NCBI GenBank assembly: GCA_037349315.1
Contig: JBAIAC010000030.1
Span: forward strand, 13,847,501-13,911,500
Length of the DNA stretch: 64,000 nt
Direction of reading: 5' to 3'
Source: Chelydra serpentina
Lineage: Eukaryota; Chordata; Testudines; Chelydridae
The translations under genes and the position numbers were made by a program. Under the pieces are notes generated by a model. The model was not told where the DNA came from and did no database searches. It worked only from the letters and a program-made list of their open reading frames with translations. This document shows positions 1 to 10,950 of this stretch, one piece after another. How positions within the stretch are numbered: the stretch's first letter is position 1; each line of letters starts with the position of its first letter.

Positions 1-304
1 GACATGAATTCTGCACACATGCAGTGGCACAGAATTCCCCCAGGAGTAAACAGTACAGCCATCCATCATGCCACCACTTTAAAACGGGGTAGGGGCTGGA
101 AGGAGGAAGGGAAGGTAAGAAGGAAGGGAAGGTTGTACAAATGTTTCAGCAAGCATTTCTGCCTCTTCGAATTCAAGAGCCACCAACAAGTGGTAGCGTC
201 TCCAGGACCACAAGAGGCTGCTGGGTGGGGCTGGTCAGAACGTGGAATTCCTGACCCATGTGAAAATCTGACATTTCAGGTATGTTTTCATTCTGAATCA
301 GCAC

Positions 305-560
305 CAAAATAATTTTTTTTAAAATTTTCCATTGAACTGGAATTCTGAAATTTCATTTAGAGAGAAAATCAAAATGACATTTCATTTTGACTTTATTAAA
401 ACATTTCATTCTGATAAAGTCAAAATATTTCATTTCAACTGTCAACTTGACTTTTGTTTTGCATTCTAAATTATAATGTCAAAACATTTCAATGTTTATG
501 TTATAAATTATAACAAATTCAAAACAAAATGTTTTGGTAATTTATCCTAGAAAAAATTAA
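305..560. repeat. AT-rich interspersed repeat (AAAATTTTCATTT family)
   Basis: The stretch is dominated by variants of CATTTTGAC, AAAACATTTCA and their complements, giving partial self-complementarity. The same style recurs at 4560-4680, 5630-5720, 14700-15240, 17030-17265, 19030-19690, 34000-34390, 50120-50355, 53430-53630 and 53920-54260. Many copies end near AGAGCTGGTC or its complement, which suggests one old family of non-autonomous elements rather than random AT richness. The family name is unknown to me. Confidence 0.5.
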
Positions 561-2470
561 CATCAATACATGTCTGTGGTATATTTTGATTTAGTCAAAT
601 CAGCATTTTCCAAAGGAATAGTGTTCTGTCAGAAAAATGTCGACCAGCTTTGCTGCTGGGGAACATAATAGATGGGTAATTGAAGAGGAGGAAGGAGGCC
701 TGCGTGTCCATATCAGGCACGCACACACAGGCAGCTGATGAAATCGGTTTCACTTTACTCAAGTTATTCCAGCATTGCTCTGAATGCAGCATCCAGCTGT
801 GGAAATCAACAAAATAACCATGTGGCAATCAGCAAAAGAACAGTCGGGGAGAAATTATTTGTGTTTTGCTTTTCTTGACAGCTGATAAATTACTGCCCTT
901 TGTCTTTTGTTCCTTTGAAGGAGCGGCCCATGCGAGGAGGTTGCATCATGCTGTGTTGGCTGGCATAGGTTGTGGTGGAGTGGATGACTCAGTGAAGGAG
1001 GTAGATGCTTGGGAAGGAGAGGTAGGGTAGGGACATTGGCTGTAGAGATGCTTTGGAAGGTGCACAGTTGAAGCACAAAGGGAGAGAAACCCACTTGGTT
1101 GCGATGTGAATATAAGCCATGTGTGCCCGGGTAATTGCTTGCATTTCAGAATCTGCGGTCTCAGGGTAGGGTGGTATCACAGGTACAGCATGGAAGTAAG
1201 AGCCAGTTTCTTGGCTTGCCCCTGTAGGCATAAAGAGGATGGTGAAGCTGCAAGCTAGTAAGTTAAATGGCGGAGATATGACGTTTCAAGGGTTGCCAGC
1301 TTGCTAAAGTGATTTGAACTGTGCCCTGGTGCGTCTGAGGGTAAAGTCGAGGAGATTCCCATTTTAAATTCCCAGTCATCCCACACAGTCTCCATATACA
1401 TGACTATGCCATGAGTCCTCTAAAGTGATTCTCCCTCAACTAGTTCGTGAGAGTCCAAGGAAAAAGGAAACACAGGTAAACATTTGCTTGGTAGTAGGAC
1501 ATGCCCACAGTGTCCAATGTTCCAACACCCAGAATTATTTCCCCAGGCATTCCCTTCAGGAGGGCCATGCCCTGACTTGTTAAATTGAGTGCTTTGGCTC
1601 TTTGATTGGCTGGCTCATTGAGGACATCCATCTGCTCTAAATATTTTGGGTTTATCCTATTCCTGAGACCCCTCCATATCTAATGTAGGTGTCTAGAATC
1701 TTCCATGGCATTCACTTTTGCAAGAATATTATTCCACATTAGGATCTGGACCAGGGTTTTATTTCTGTTAATTACAATTAATCAATAGCTTTCTTAGCTT
1801 AATGTTGGAAAAAAATGTGTGTTATGTGCAAGAATGGCTGATAAGTGATACCCCTGTGGGAACATTGTATTTTCCCAACATCTGTTTCTGTGTTTTTTTC
1901 TCTAATTCTCCTGCTTCTGTCTTCATAGAGTCTCCATTTCCTTTCCTGGCACTGTCTCCTTGTCTTCTAAACCTTTCTTTTTTTCTCTCCATCCATCTTT
2001 GTTCCTTTAATCAAAAATTCATGTCTGACAATGTTCTTCAGTGTTTGACTAGTTTACTTGTTTGAATTTCCTTCTTATCTTCGTTACTCTATAGAAATTC
2101 TTTAAAATGGAATCAATTCCTTTTTAAAATCCTTCCTCTTATATTGGAAGTGCTTAAATTGGGCATTGAATTAAGTTTAAAGGTACTGGACCTGACAGGA
2201 CTGTGCATAGAAAAGGTATAGCCTAGGCAACAGCAAGTACCACCGGATCTGTTTCAATGGGCCATTCATTCTTAGGCCCTCTGCTGAGATCTCCAGGTTT
2301 GTGCCAATTACACTAGTGTTTTCTGTGACGCAGTCTTTTTATGAGTTAGGCCTTACATGGTGTTCTGAGTCTATCAGATTACAATAATGGTTTGTCACTA
2401 CCAAACTGGGCTGGATTTAAAGTGGGGAAAGCTTAATAGCTCATGACCAAGCCCCTGAGCCATCTAGTCC
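561..2470. other. Unassigned intronic DNA
   Basis: No gene, RNA or repeat was recognised with confidence. Open frames here are short (under 90 codons), lack family motifs and overlap on both strands, as expected for non-coding DNA. Confidence 0.6.
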
Positions 2471-2474
2471 CCTT

Positions 2475-2597
2475 AAAGTGAACCTATTAGAGCCTTTGGC
2501 TAATGTTTCCAGTGACTTTCAATGAAACTTTGGCCTCCTAAGTGCCTGAGTCACTTAGGCACCTAAGTCACCGAGGCACACTTGAAAATGTTACCCT
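2475..2597. repeat. Short palindromic repeat with CCTAAGTG / CACTTAGG core
   Basis: The core reads CCTAAGTGCCTGAGTCACTTAGG, an inverted repeat of CCTAAGTG, followed by CACCTAAGTCACC and then TTGAAAATG. The motifs 'GGCACCTAA...TTTTGAAAAT' return at 22917-22957. This looks like an old dispersed inverted-repeat family. Confidence 0.4.
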
Positions 2598-4559
2598 TTA
2601 TTCATTATTATATTTTATTTTTGTAGTTATCCTTTAAGAGTATATTTGGTTCAGAAAGTTGAGACTTAAAATTTCCACAGATATTAACTAAAGGGGAAGA
2701 ATTCACCTTCCTTGAGCTGTGAGCCTTTCACACTGCCACATAACTGAACCCTGGCTCAGTAGCCAAATACTTTTCTTGACCCTCGGATTTGGTAGCATGC
2801 ATGGGCCTGGCCCAACACTGTGCAAGCTGTCCTTTCCTCCCACGTGGCCATGGCTGGAAAGCATGCCTGGAGAGGACAATAGCATTGGAACGCAGGAGAG
2901 GTCTCTGGAATGCAAACCGACCACACTTCTGCTATTTATGTGGAAACACCAGTTTTTCTTACGTTTGCCATGTTGATTTGCTCCAGCACTTTCCACAGGC
3001 TGGCTGTGCTCAGGAGACAAATGCCCTATCTTTGTAATCTCACCTTTGATTATTTGTTAAATCCTTCATGAATTGGGGTGTTTCCCTTTCAAAACAAACT
3101 TCTGCAATCTCTCTGGTTTCCAATGAACCACATAGAAGGGATTCATCTGTACTACCATGTAGCTGACCAGGCAGGGTTAGATCTCGCTTGGGGTGGATGC
3201 CCTCTCTTCCAAATAAGTCCATATCAGGGTTGTACAAGTTAACTTCACCTGGATTTATCTTCACTCCCAGTGCCATTGTCAAACACGGGACCTTATGCTG
3301 TTTGTTATTTTCTTGTTATGTTTGAACAAACACCCACTGCAAGAATCAGCCAGCAACACTTGTAAGACGCGTCGTCCTTTCCATCTCCATCTATTTATTT
3401 ATTTTTGGCACAGTGATTCAGCAGAATGCGGCACCATTGCTGCACGAAGTTGTGCTGTGCTAGGCATGGTAAAGGAGCTGCCTATTTAAACCCAAGCTGG
3501 CTTGGCACCTATTTTTCTAGGGCAAGCCTCCAGCCTGTTTGTGACCAGGCACCTTGCCATACAAACAGATGGGCCTGAGGAGCGGCAGCCAACAAACTAT
3601 GGATGCACATGAACTCTGTTTTATGTGGACAGAATTCCCACGAGGGAGCACTGGTATGGATGCTCCTCTTGCTCTTATGTGGCTATGATTAAGGGGACAT
3701 GGCCTATGGCTTATCTGTTTGAACTTAATTATATTTTAAAAGTGACCAGGCTAGGCAATTTTTTCCCATTTGGTTCAAGCAAGACCACAGATGGGCATTT
3801 TAATAAACTCTCCTCAGCACTCTTTGGGCTCTTTGTGGGAAGCTTCCCTAGCATCTGGCCAAAATGAGTTGATGTGACCTGGCTGCATGTTGTGCGAACA
3901 CCTCAGCAAAGTGTGGGAAACTGTTTCACATTCTCCTAAGAGCTTCTGGGCATGGAAAGGGTGCCATTGCCAAACTTATAAAGTGTGAACAGCGCCCTAA
4001 AGAGCTTTCAGGTTTTGCTTCTTGCCTGTCTGGTATTCTGTTCTCAGAGCCTAGGACACACGGGGCCAACTTCACCACTGCCAAAGTCGATGGAGTGACT
4101 CCAGAGATGAATCTGACCCACACTTTCATCTCCAGATTCAATAACAAATAAGACCACACAAGTTCCATGCTTGAAATAGCCCTTGCTGGTTTCACGTTAG
4201 GACATCCAGGAGTCTGGTAACCAGAGCTGCCTCAGAGCTTCCTCGTTTGACTGACCAGCATCCTGCTGACAGGAGATGAAAAGCCCGTTACAGGACACGA
4301 GATGCTAGTAAATGATGAGCTAGTCAGAGAGTGCTAGTAATAAACAGGAAATGCACAGGATGCATGTGGAAGTTGTTAGACACTCCCATTTGGAATCTAT
4401 GCTCTCATGTGATATGTGATTGAATAACACTGCTAGTCTGTACATTCCACACTGGAATGTCTATATTGTGTTGTGTCACTGTCCCTGGTTAGGAGCACGC
4501 AGAGAAGGCACTGTGATGGAATATATAGACTCCATCCAGATGCTGGCAGCTACACCTGG
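2598..4559. other. Unassigned intronic DNA
   Basis: Nothing recognisable as a gene or a named repeat. There is a short TTTATTTATTTATTT run at about 3393-3407. Overlapping short frames on both strands around 2700-3040 have no family features. Confidence 0.55.
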
Positions 4560-4680
4560 GCAAATTTTGGGGGGCAAATAGTTTATTCACCAAAAAATGA
4601 CGTTTCAGTCGACCTTGAAACTAGTTGCAAATTTGACATGAATTTGCCAAATCGCTTCAGCCAACATGTATAATATATAA
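4560..4680. repeat. AT-rich interspersed repeat, left part of a composite
   Basis: Contains CACCAAAAAATGACGTTTCAG and a Gln/Leu-free AT-rich run ending near GCTTCAGCCAAC. It resembles the AT-rich family described at 305-560 and is separated from similar sequence at 5630-5720 by a hAT-like element and three tRNA-like modules. Confidence 0.4.
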
Positions 4681-4784
4681 TATTGGTCTGGATTCACATG
4701 GGGCTTTAGGCACCATTCACAAAATGGCTGGAAGAAGAGACAGCTCTGCTGCCCACCTTATGACTTTTAGCCTCGTAGTTGGAG

Positions 4785-5073
4785 CAGTGGTGCCCAAACT
4801 TTTCTGTTGCCCCCACCCCCATTACCTGTAATGGAATCTGCACCCTTCCCCCCGGCCCATTACTCCACAGTTGGCTCGGCAGAGGAGCTTGGGCTTTCGG
4901 AGCTGGGGGCTCAGCTGGGGCTGCGGCTAGAGGCAGAGCTGGCTTGGGAGCAGAGAGGGAATGAGGGGAGAACTGGGAGGGGGCAGAGCAGGGAGCGGAG
5001 TGGAGTTGTGGCTGGGGCCGGAGCTGAGCTGGGGGGCCCGTAGGGGATGCACCCCAAAGTTTGGGGACCACTT
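4785..5073. mobile_element. Non-autonomous hAT-like element
   Basis: The left end is CAGTGGTGCCCAAACTTTT. The right end, AAAGTTTGGGGACCACTT, is its near-perfect inverse, as expected of hAT terminal inverted repeats. The interior is G-rich with repeated GAGCTGGGG/GCAGAGC words and no transposase frame. The 8-bp flanks (4777-4784 and after 5073) do not match, so the TSD has decayed or the right boundary is off by a few bases. Confidence 0.6.
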
Positions 5074-5137
5074 GGTAACTGCACTCCCCCTGGGATGTGG
5101 GGAAGTCAGGTTCAGTTTCACCTGTGCCTGATGTGGA

Positions 5138-5212
5138 GAAGCAATTTGAACGTGGATCTCTCACGTTGTAGGAGAGTGCCCTAGTCATTGAGCTATTCTG
5201 CGGCAGGTCTTT
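5138..5212 (-). repeat. tRNA-like SINE module (degraded)
   Basis: Read on the minus strand this gives AGCTCAATGACTAGGGCACTC, then a B-box-like GTTCAAATTGC about 40 nt later. That is the arrangement of a tRNA-derived RNA polymerase III promoter. It lacks a clean cloverleaf and is not a functional tRNA. It lies directly beside two further modules of the same kind. Confidence 0.5.
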
Positions 5213-5261
5213 CTCGGTTTCTCCTGCTGAAGCTGTTCCACTTTATATAAAATATTTGTAT

Positions 5262-5342
5262 AGGGATTGGCGCAAGGACTTGAACCTGGTTTTCCCATCT
5301 CCCATGTGAGTGCTCTAACCACTGGGCTTTAGAGTCATTCAT
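5262..5342 (-). repeat. tRNA-like SINE module
   Basis: On the minus strand the A-box-like AAGCCCAGTGG (complement of 5319-5329) is followed by a canonical B box GGTTCAAGTCC (complement of 5276-5286). Spacing is about right for a tRNA gene. The rest does not fold as a tRNA, so this is read as the head of a tRNA-derived SINE. Confidence 0.6.
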
Positions 5343-5404
5343 GCTTTCTCTCTTGCGGGCACGCACGCGTACACACATGCATTTTATTCTGGCCCTGTTC
5401 CAGA

Positions 5405-5490
5405 ATACCCCAGAGCTCAGTGGCTAGTGCACTCTCTTGCAATGTGGGAGACCCCTGTTCAAATCCCATCTGCACACCTGGCAGAGCAGA
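5405..5490 (+). repeat. tRNA-like SINE module
   Basis: A-box-like GAGCTCAGTGG at 5413-5423 and B-box-like TGTTCAAATCC at 5456-5466 lie in tRNA-like spacing on the plus strand. It is oriented opposite to the two minus-strand modules just upstream. Confidence 0.55.
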
Positions 5491-5629
5491 GAACTGAGCC
5501 TTCATCTCCCTCATCCAAAGTGAGAACTCTACGCGCTGGGTTAAAAGTTATATAGTGGGAGGCACTGACACCACCTCCTTCTCCAGCAAGGTTGTCAGTC
5601 TAGCCCTTTAAAAATGCCTGGAAATAAAA

Positions 5630-5722
5630 TGTTTTGGGTCAAACCATGTGTTTCTTGCAACCTGAAATAACCATTGCAATTTTTTTTTAAATCAGCATTT
5701 TTTGGGTTCAGTTTGACCCACA
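5630..5722. repeat. AT-rich interspersed repeat, right part of a composite
   Basis: Contains GTTTTGGGTCAAACC, which recurs almost exactly at 14814-14828 (GTTTTGGGTCAAACA). At both loci it lies next to tRNA-like modules, so the two loci appear to be copies of one composite family. Confidence 0.5.
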
Positions 5723-6190
5723 CTGAAATATGTTTTGATTTCTGGCACTGCCAGCGATCCAAAACATCCATTATTCACCCAGCTCTTCTAGCAGCTGGAG
5801 GGTTAACAAAAGAGTAAGGGAAAGCCAGAGCTGCTCAACCTGAGGGCAAAGATTGTCAGGGGAGATGGGCTGCCTGGATGAGGTGGGTTGAGGAATTCCC
5901 GGGCGCACTATAAGAAAGGGGTACACTAGTTGGCATACAGGGGAAGAAGGAAAAGCCCTCCTTAAATTTGACTGTACCAGGCCACCCCTTGACTTAGAAA
6001 TGATGCCTACGGAGACTTACGATTCTTAATCCACACTCTTGACTGTGAGGGTTCTGAAAAATTCTGATACATTAGTCATATGAAATTCATAGAATCATAT
6101 CATAGAATCATATCATAGAATCTCAGGGTTGGAAGGGACCTCAGGAGGTCATCTAGTCCAACCCCCTGCTCAAAGCAGGACCAACCCCAA

Positions 6191-7426
6191 CTAGATCATC
6201 CCAGCCAGGACTTTGTCAAGCCTGACCTTAAAAACCTCTAAGGAAGGAGATTCCACCACCTCCCTAGGTAACCCATTCCAGTGCTTCACCACCCTACTAG
6301 TGAAAAAGTTTTTCCTAATATCCAACCTAAACCTCCCCCTCTGCAACTTGAGACCATTACTCCTTGTTCTGTCATCTTCTACCACTGAGAACAGTCTAGA
6401 TCCATCCTCTTTGGAACCCCCTTTTAGGTAGTTGAAAGCAGCTATCAAATCCCCCCTCACTCTTCTCTTCTGCAGGCTAAACAATCCCAGTTCCCTCAGC
6501 CTCTCCTCATAAGTCATGTGCTCCAGCCCCCTAATCATTTTTGTTGCCCTCCGTTGGACTCTTTCCAATTTATCCACATCCTTTTTGTAGTGTGGGGCCC
6601 AAAACTGGACACAGTACTCCAAATGAGGCCTCACCAGTGCCGAATAGAGGGGAATAATCACGTCCCTCGATCTGCTGGAAATGCCCCTACTTATACAGCC
6701 CAAAATGCCGTTAGCCTTCTTGGCAACAAGGGCACACTGTTGACTCATATTCAGCTTTTCGTCCACTGTAACCCCTAGGTCCTTTTCTGCAGAACTGCTG
6801 CCCAGCCATTCGGTCCCTAGTCTGTAGCAGTGCATGGGATTCTTCTGTCCTAAGTGCAGGACTCTGCACTTGTCCTTGTTGAACCTCATCAGATTTCTTT
6901 TGGCCCAATCCTCTAATTTGTCTAGGTCCCTCTGTATCCTATCCCTACCCTCCAGCGTATCAACCACTCCTCCCAGTTTAGTGTCATCTGCAAACTTGCT
7001 AAGGGTGCAGTCCACACCATCCTCCAGGTCGTTGATGAAGATATTGAACAAAACCGGCCCCAGCACCGACCCTTGGGGCACTCCACTTGATACCGGCTCC
7101 CAACTAGACATGGAGCCATTGATCACTACCCGTTGAGCACGACCATCCAGCCAGTTTTCTATCCACCTTACCGTCCATTCATCCAGCCCATACTTCTTTA
7201 ACTTGCTGGCAAGAACACTGTGGGAGACTGTATCAAAAGCTTTGCTAAAGTCAAGAAATAGCACATCCACTGCTTTCCCCTCATCCACAGAGCCAGTTAT
7301 CTCATCATAGAAGGCAATTAGGTTAGTCAGGCATGACTTGCCCTTGGTGAATCCATGCTGACTGTTCCTGATCACTTTCCCCTCCTTTAAGTGGTTCAGA
7401 ATTGATTCCTTGAGGACCTGTTCCAT
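6191..7426 (-). pseudogene. CR1 reverse transcriptase, C-terminal 411 codons open
   Basis: This is the ORF2 part of the CR1 that copies element RNA into DNA at the target site. In this 411-codon frame, motif A (LDFSKAFD) is near residues 58-65, motif B ([12 protein letters not shown]) near 113-124 and the catalytic FADD box near 145-148. The basic C-terminal domain includes the [10 protein letters not shown] signature. The first Met is not a real start: the homologous frame continues upstream in another phase (7323-7694), with the pieces joined by a 1-nt shift near the PIFKKGK segment. The endonuclease is missing, so the copy cannot move by itself. Confidence 0.9.
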
Positions 7427-7479
7427 GATTTTTCCAGGGATTGAGGTGAGACTGACTGGCCTGTAGTTCCCCGGATCTA

Positions 7480-7694
7480 TCTTCCTTCCCTTTTTTAAAG
7501 ATGGGCACTACATTAGCTTTTTTCCAGTCATCCGGGACCTCACCCGATTGCCATGATTTGTCAAAGATAATGGCCAATGGCTCTGCAATCACATCGGCCA
7601 ACTCCTTTAGCACCCTTGGATGCAGTGCATCCGGCCCCATGGACTTGTGTTCGTCCAGCTTTTCTAAATAGTCCCGAACTACTTCTTTCTCCAC
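7480..7694 (-). pseudogene. CR1 reverse transcriptase, upstream fragment in shifted frame
   Basis: This encodes the segment before the catalytic core (GPDALHPRVLKELADV..., then [16 protein letters not shown]), which is characteristic of CR1 and related LINEs. After KKGKEDR the frame leaves the homology, which resumes in the phase of 6191-7426. The break is therefore a small indel in or near the A/G-rich run at about 7470-7500. Confidence 0.85.
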
Positions 7695-7722
7695 AGAGGG
7701 CTGGTCTATTCTAGATCTCTGG

Positions 7723-9096
7723 ATATTAATTGCTTATGTGTCTGTGACTCACCTGCGCTATCATGGGAAATCCAATTCCATGCAGTGTCCCGCAAGATTG
7801 CTGCTCTTGAACTTTATTCAGCAATGGGAATGGCTGCTGTCACTAGTCACTGAGCAATGAGAGAAACCAAACTCTCACAAGTTTTTGGGGAGATCTACTG
7901 GACTGGTAGAAGATCCAGGGTTGGGTCATACATACAGGCGAAACAGTAATAGAAACTTGCTGGCATTTTGGCCCTAATTCAGCAAGGTACTTCAGGGTGA
8001 GCCTAGCTTTAAGCATGTGAGCAATCCCATTAATGTCACACTGCTTTAGCTAGCACTACTTCTTGCACCCTTGAAGTCAATAGAACTACTGGGGACTGGA
8101 TCCTCAGCTGCAGCAGAAGCATTTTCAGGGTGGCTGAGGAGTTGGGGGGGTTGGGTACAAATGTGCCTTGAAGCCTCCTTTGCTATCCCCGATCCTGCAG
8201 CTACTCTCGCTGGTCTGGTCCTGAGGTACAAGTTAGAGCAGCGTGAAGACTTCTCCAACTTACGTCAGCTGCCTATGTCTCTAAGGGCTGGTATGGTGCT
8301 GAGGTGCAGGAACACCCTGGCCACATCTCTTTCCCACAGCCATGCTCCCTCCACCGACCACAGGAGGAGAGATGGCACAGGAGTGTTACAGACTCTGTGC
8401 CTTCCAAGGATCTCCGTACGCAAGGGAGATCCTCCCAGAATGAGGTAAGCCAGCGACAGAGCGGCTTGGTTCCTGTGGAGTCATGCATAGTTGCCTTAAC
8501 ACAGGGAGGGTGTCGCCCTGAATTTCTCAATATTAAAATGGTTCATCTTTTATTTCTGCCAGTGTTTAATATTATGGGAAGAGATGTTATCACAGCTAAT
8601 CCATGAGGGTTTTGTGGAATTTCTTGGCCTGTGACGATTCATATTGCATTCATACATTCCAGGAATTGGGGAAGATTTTGCTTCCGACTGCAGTAGGAGT
8701 TTTTCAGGGGCATCCCAATGAGATGAAAGTGTGGTCACCAATAGAAACCACTGTCAAACTACGGTCCCGACGCTGTCTTGGGCAGCTCAGTATTTTAATT
8801 TCTGATTTCCTCTGGCGTCTAGACAACCAGCAATTTATGTGAAATCTTAACGGGGAAAAACTAATGAAATGACCTTTTTCTGCCTCAGTTACATCTATTT
8901 GCAAAACCTAAAATAAAATGAAGTTGATTTTTAAATCATTATAGTTTGAAGGACGAACAGCAATAAGTAGTTGTATATCACTCTGTTAGGCCTCATTTGT
9001 CCAAAATTTTCCATGTTATGTTGCCTTAGTTTACCAAACAGATTTCAAAAGGTTATTGCATAACATAGTCAAAATATGTGCTACCAAGGTAATAAC
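7723..9096. other. Unassigned intronic DNA
   Basis: No gene or named repeat identified. The overlapping short frames on both strands at 8046-8606 are not supported by motifs or splice signals. GAAGTCAATAG at 8072-8082 resembles the dispersed 'ATTGACTTCAATG' repeat words seen elsewhere. Confidence 0.5.
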
Positions 9097-9104
9097 CCTA
9101 TAGA

Positions 9105-9559
9105 CCGGGCTGGTACAAGGAAGTTTCGTGCCCTAGGCGAAACTTCCTTGCACCAGCCCTGTGCGGCTCCCCCGCCCGCAGGAGCTCAGCCTCCCCTCCC
9201 CCCCCGCAATGGCATCGCCCCCCCCACCCCCCCCCCACACACACCACCCAGGGCCGCGGGAGCTGAGCGGGGAGCCGGGGGCAGGGAGACGACTTGCAGC
9301 GGCTGCCCCGTGACTCCCCGCTCAGGTGCTGAGCGGGGCGGTTCGCGGCGGCTGCCCCCCGGCTCCCCGCTCAGACGCTGAGCGGGGGAGTAAGGGAGCG
9401 GCTCGCGGCGGCTGCCCCGAGGCTCCCCGCTCAGGCGCTGAGCGGGGGGGGGGGCTCGCCGCAACTCAGCGGGGAGCTGGGAGGCAGCCGCCCACCGCCC
9501 CCCAAATCTTGGCGCCCTAGGCGACTGCCTAGGGTCACCTAGTGGGCGCGCCGGCCCTG
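9105..9559. mobile_element. GC-rich non-autonomous hAT element with 8-bp TSD
   Basis: An exact 8-bp duplication, CCTATAGA, flanks the element at 9097-9104 and 9560-9567. The right end is GCCGGCCCTG, and the left CCGGGCTGG is its degraded inverse, consistent with hAT ends (CAGGGC...GCCCTG). Just inside the left end, 9107-9128 and 9138-9159 form a 22-bp hairpin with one mismatch. The interior carries three GC-rich tandem units (9300-9462). There is no transposase frame. Confidence 0.85.
9300..9462 (+). repeat. Three imperfect GC-rich tandem units inside the hAT element
   Basis: Each unit runs GGCTGCCCC..., then CTCCCCGCTCAG, two or three bases, GCTGAGCGGGG, then a CGCGGC-type spacer. CCCCGCTCAG and CTGAGCGGGG are inverse to each other, so each unit is itself a small hairpin. 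Units are roughly 50-60 bp and diverge in the spacers. Confidence 0.7.
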
Positions 9560-9604
9560 CCTATAGAGAACAAATAAAGCTAAATATTATTGTGTGCCGT
9601 GGAT

Positions 9605-9790
9605 GGTCAGTTTGTGGAACTCACTGCTGCAGAAGGCCATTGAGTCAAATTCCTTTGGGAGACTTTTTAAAGGGCTGGATAATTCTATGACTAATAGTGT
9701 TTGTAGTGGTGCCTCATAAGAGAAAGATAATTGAATCTCATGCTTTAGGAAATGGTCTCATCAATCGTGATGGGGCCAATAAATAATCTT
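9605..9790 (+). mobile_element. CR1 LINE 3' fragment
   Basis: The words GTGGAACTCACTGCTGCAGAAGGCCATTGAG, AATTCCTTTGGGAGACTTTTTAAAGGGCTGGATAATTCTATG match the end of CR1 ORF2 and the start of its 3' region. Compare GTGGAACTCCTTGCCTGAGGAGGC in the CR1 at 18718. The fragment is too short and broken to code. Confidence 0.7.
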
Positions 9791-10324
9791 TCTTCTCCCC
9801 CTTTCTCCAACCTCGTGTAAAGCACTGCACAAGGTACCAGAAGTGCCTTCTTCTGAAGCATCAAGCAGACTTGATGGACTAATGGTGTCATCCAGAATGA
9901 CAACTCCTAAGTGGCATCTTGCAACGCTATTTATAAACCATAAAAATATACTACAGAGCAGTTCCACAATGGTGAAGACAGCATGAGCCTGTATTATTTA
10001 CAGTAGCTGAGCATTTCTGTGCCTCCATTCTTGCATTGCTCTGCCTTGTTCTGTCCAGACTGAAGGACAAGAAGAAAGAAGGAGCCTATTGACTGTAGAT
10101 GAGAATCTCACTCTTTCCTCAGCACATAATCAGGCAGTGGAGGAAAAAATGGCAGGAAAAATCATCTCTGACATACAAATAACCTTTGTGCCAGTTGTAA
10201 ACTGGGACTGTGCCACAGCCTGATGGCAAATTATTATGTGTAGCTGCACTCCAGAGTATTCTGTGCTTCTGAAATGGCCATTCTAAATTCCATCTGCACT
10301 TCATTCACAAAATTTACATTTTGT

Positions 10325-10456
10325 TAGGGTGACCATCCGTCTCGTTTTTAAAGGGACAGTCCCTTTTTGGGGGACTTTTTCTTATATAGGTGCCCATTAT
10401 TCCCCCCACCCACATCCCCTGTCCCGTTTTTTCACAGTTGCTATCTGGTAACCCTA
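10325..10456. mobile_element. 132-bp hAT-type MITE with exact 8-bp TSD
   Basis: The ends are TAGGGTGACCAT and GTAACCCTA, near-inverse of each other. An exact direct repeat CATTTTGT flanks them (10317-10324 and 10457-10464). Eight-bp duplications fit the hAT superfamily. The interior, with AAAGGGACAGTCCC and CCTGTCCCGTTTTTTCACA, is a very common turtle repeat as I remember it. Non-coding. Confidence 0.85.
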
Positions 10457-10804
10457 CATTTTGTCCAAGTGAGGATTTTTTGCTTTGATGAATGTCTCAT
10501 CCATATGCAAGAGCTCAAATCTAGACTCCAAACACACAATCTTTATAATACATAACAATAGATATTAGCAATGAAAGGTTAGGGTTAGAAATGTAAATGC
10601 TTAAAAATCAGGAAGTGGGGAAAGTTCAACATGCACTCTTTACTGTACCCCCTTATGTGTATGCATTATGATTCAGTGTTTACTTGTATGACCACATACT
10701 AGTCCTTAAATAGTACAACATAGTATACAATGTTTTTCTGTCACTCTGGATAGGGGTTTGGAGTGTATTCTCATGTACTACTATGTAGGACTCCTCTGTG
10801 TATG

Positions 10805-10950
10805 CAATGTTGTTGTATCTGTGTTGGTCCCATGATATTAGAGCGATAAGGTGTGTGAGGTAATATCCTTTATTGGACCAACTTCTCAAAAGCTTGTCTC
10901 TCTCACCAAAAGAAGTTGGTCCAATAAAATATATTACTTCACCCACCTTA
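10805..10950. mobile_element. Short retroposon with 13-bp TSD
   Basis: A 13-bp direct repeat TCCTCTGTGTATG lies at 10792-10804 and 10951-10963. That length suits target-primed retroposition rather than a DNA transposon. The interior holds TTATTGGACCAACTTCT and, further on, its inverse AGAAGTTGGTCCAATAAA, so it folds back on itself. It appears related in style to the snap-back element at 34736-34947. Confidence 0.75.

Larger units (their letters stand above)
6086..7722 (-). mobile_element. CR1 LINE, 5'-truncated, minus strand
   Basis: The 3' end lies on the left and carries a short tandem tail of ATTCTATGATATG-type units (6086-6121), typical of CR1 elements, which end in 8-mer-like ATTCTATG repeats rather than poly(A). 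The copy covers most of the reverse transcriptase and the whole C-terminal region. It stops near 7722, inside the conserved segment upstream of the reverse-transcriptase core, so endonuclease and ORF1 are missing. A single frameshift near 7470-7500 splits the frame. It is dead but young-looking compared with the CR1 at 55436. Confidence 0.93.

Noticed and set aside
4706..5188. 160-codon minus-strand frame at 4706-5188
   Set aside because: It runs through the GC-rich hAT-like element and a tRNA-like module, is Pro/Ala-rich by composition, and has no domain or splice support.
5405..5490. Functional tRNA genes at 5.1-5.5 kb and 14.9 kb
   Set aside because: A and B boxes are present, but no cloverleaf with acceptor stem could be drawn, and the modules are repeated in both orientations inside repeats.
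9186..9520. Arg/Pro/Gly-rich frames and a possible CpG island at 9.2-9.5 kb
   Set aside because: The GC-rich block is bounded by an exact 8-bp TSD and hAT ends, so it is a transposon interior, not a promoter or exon.
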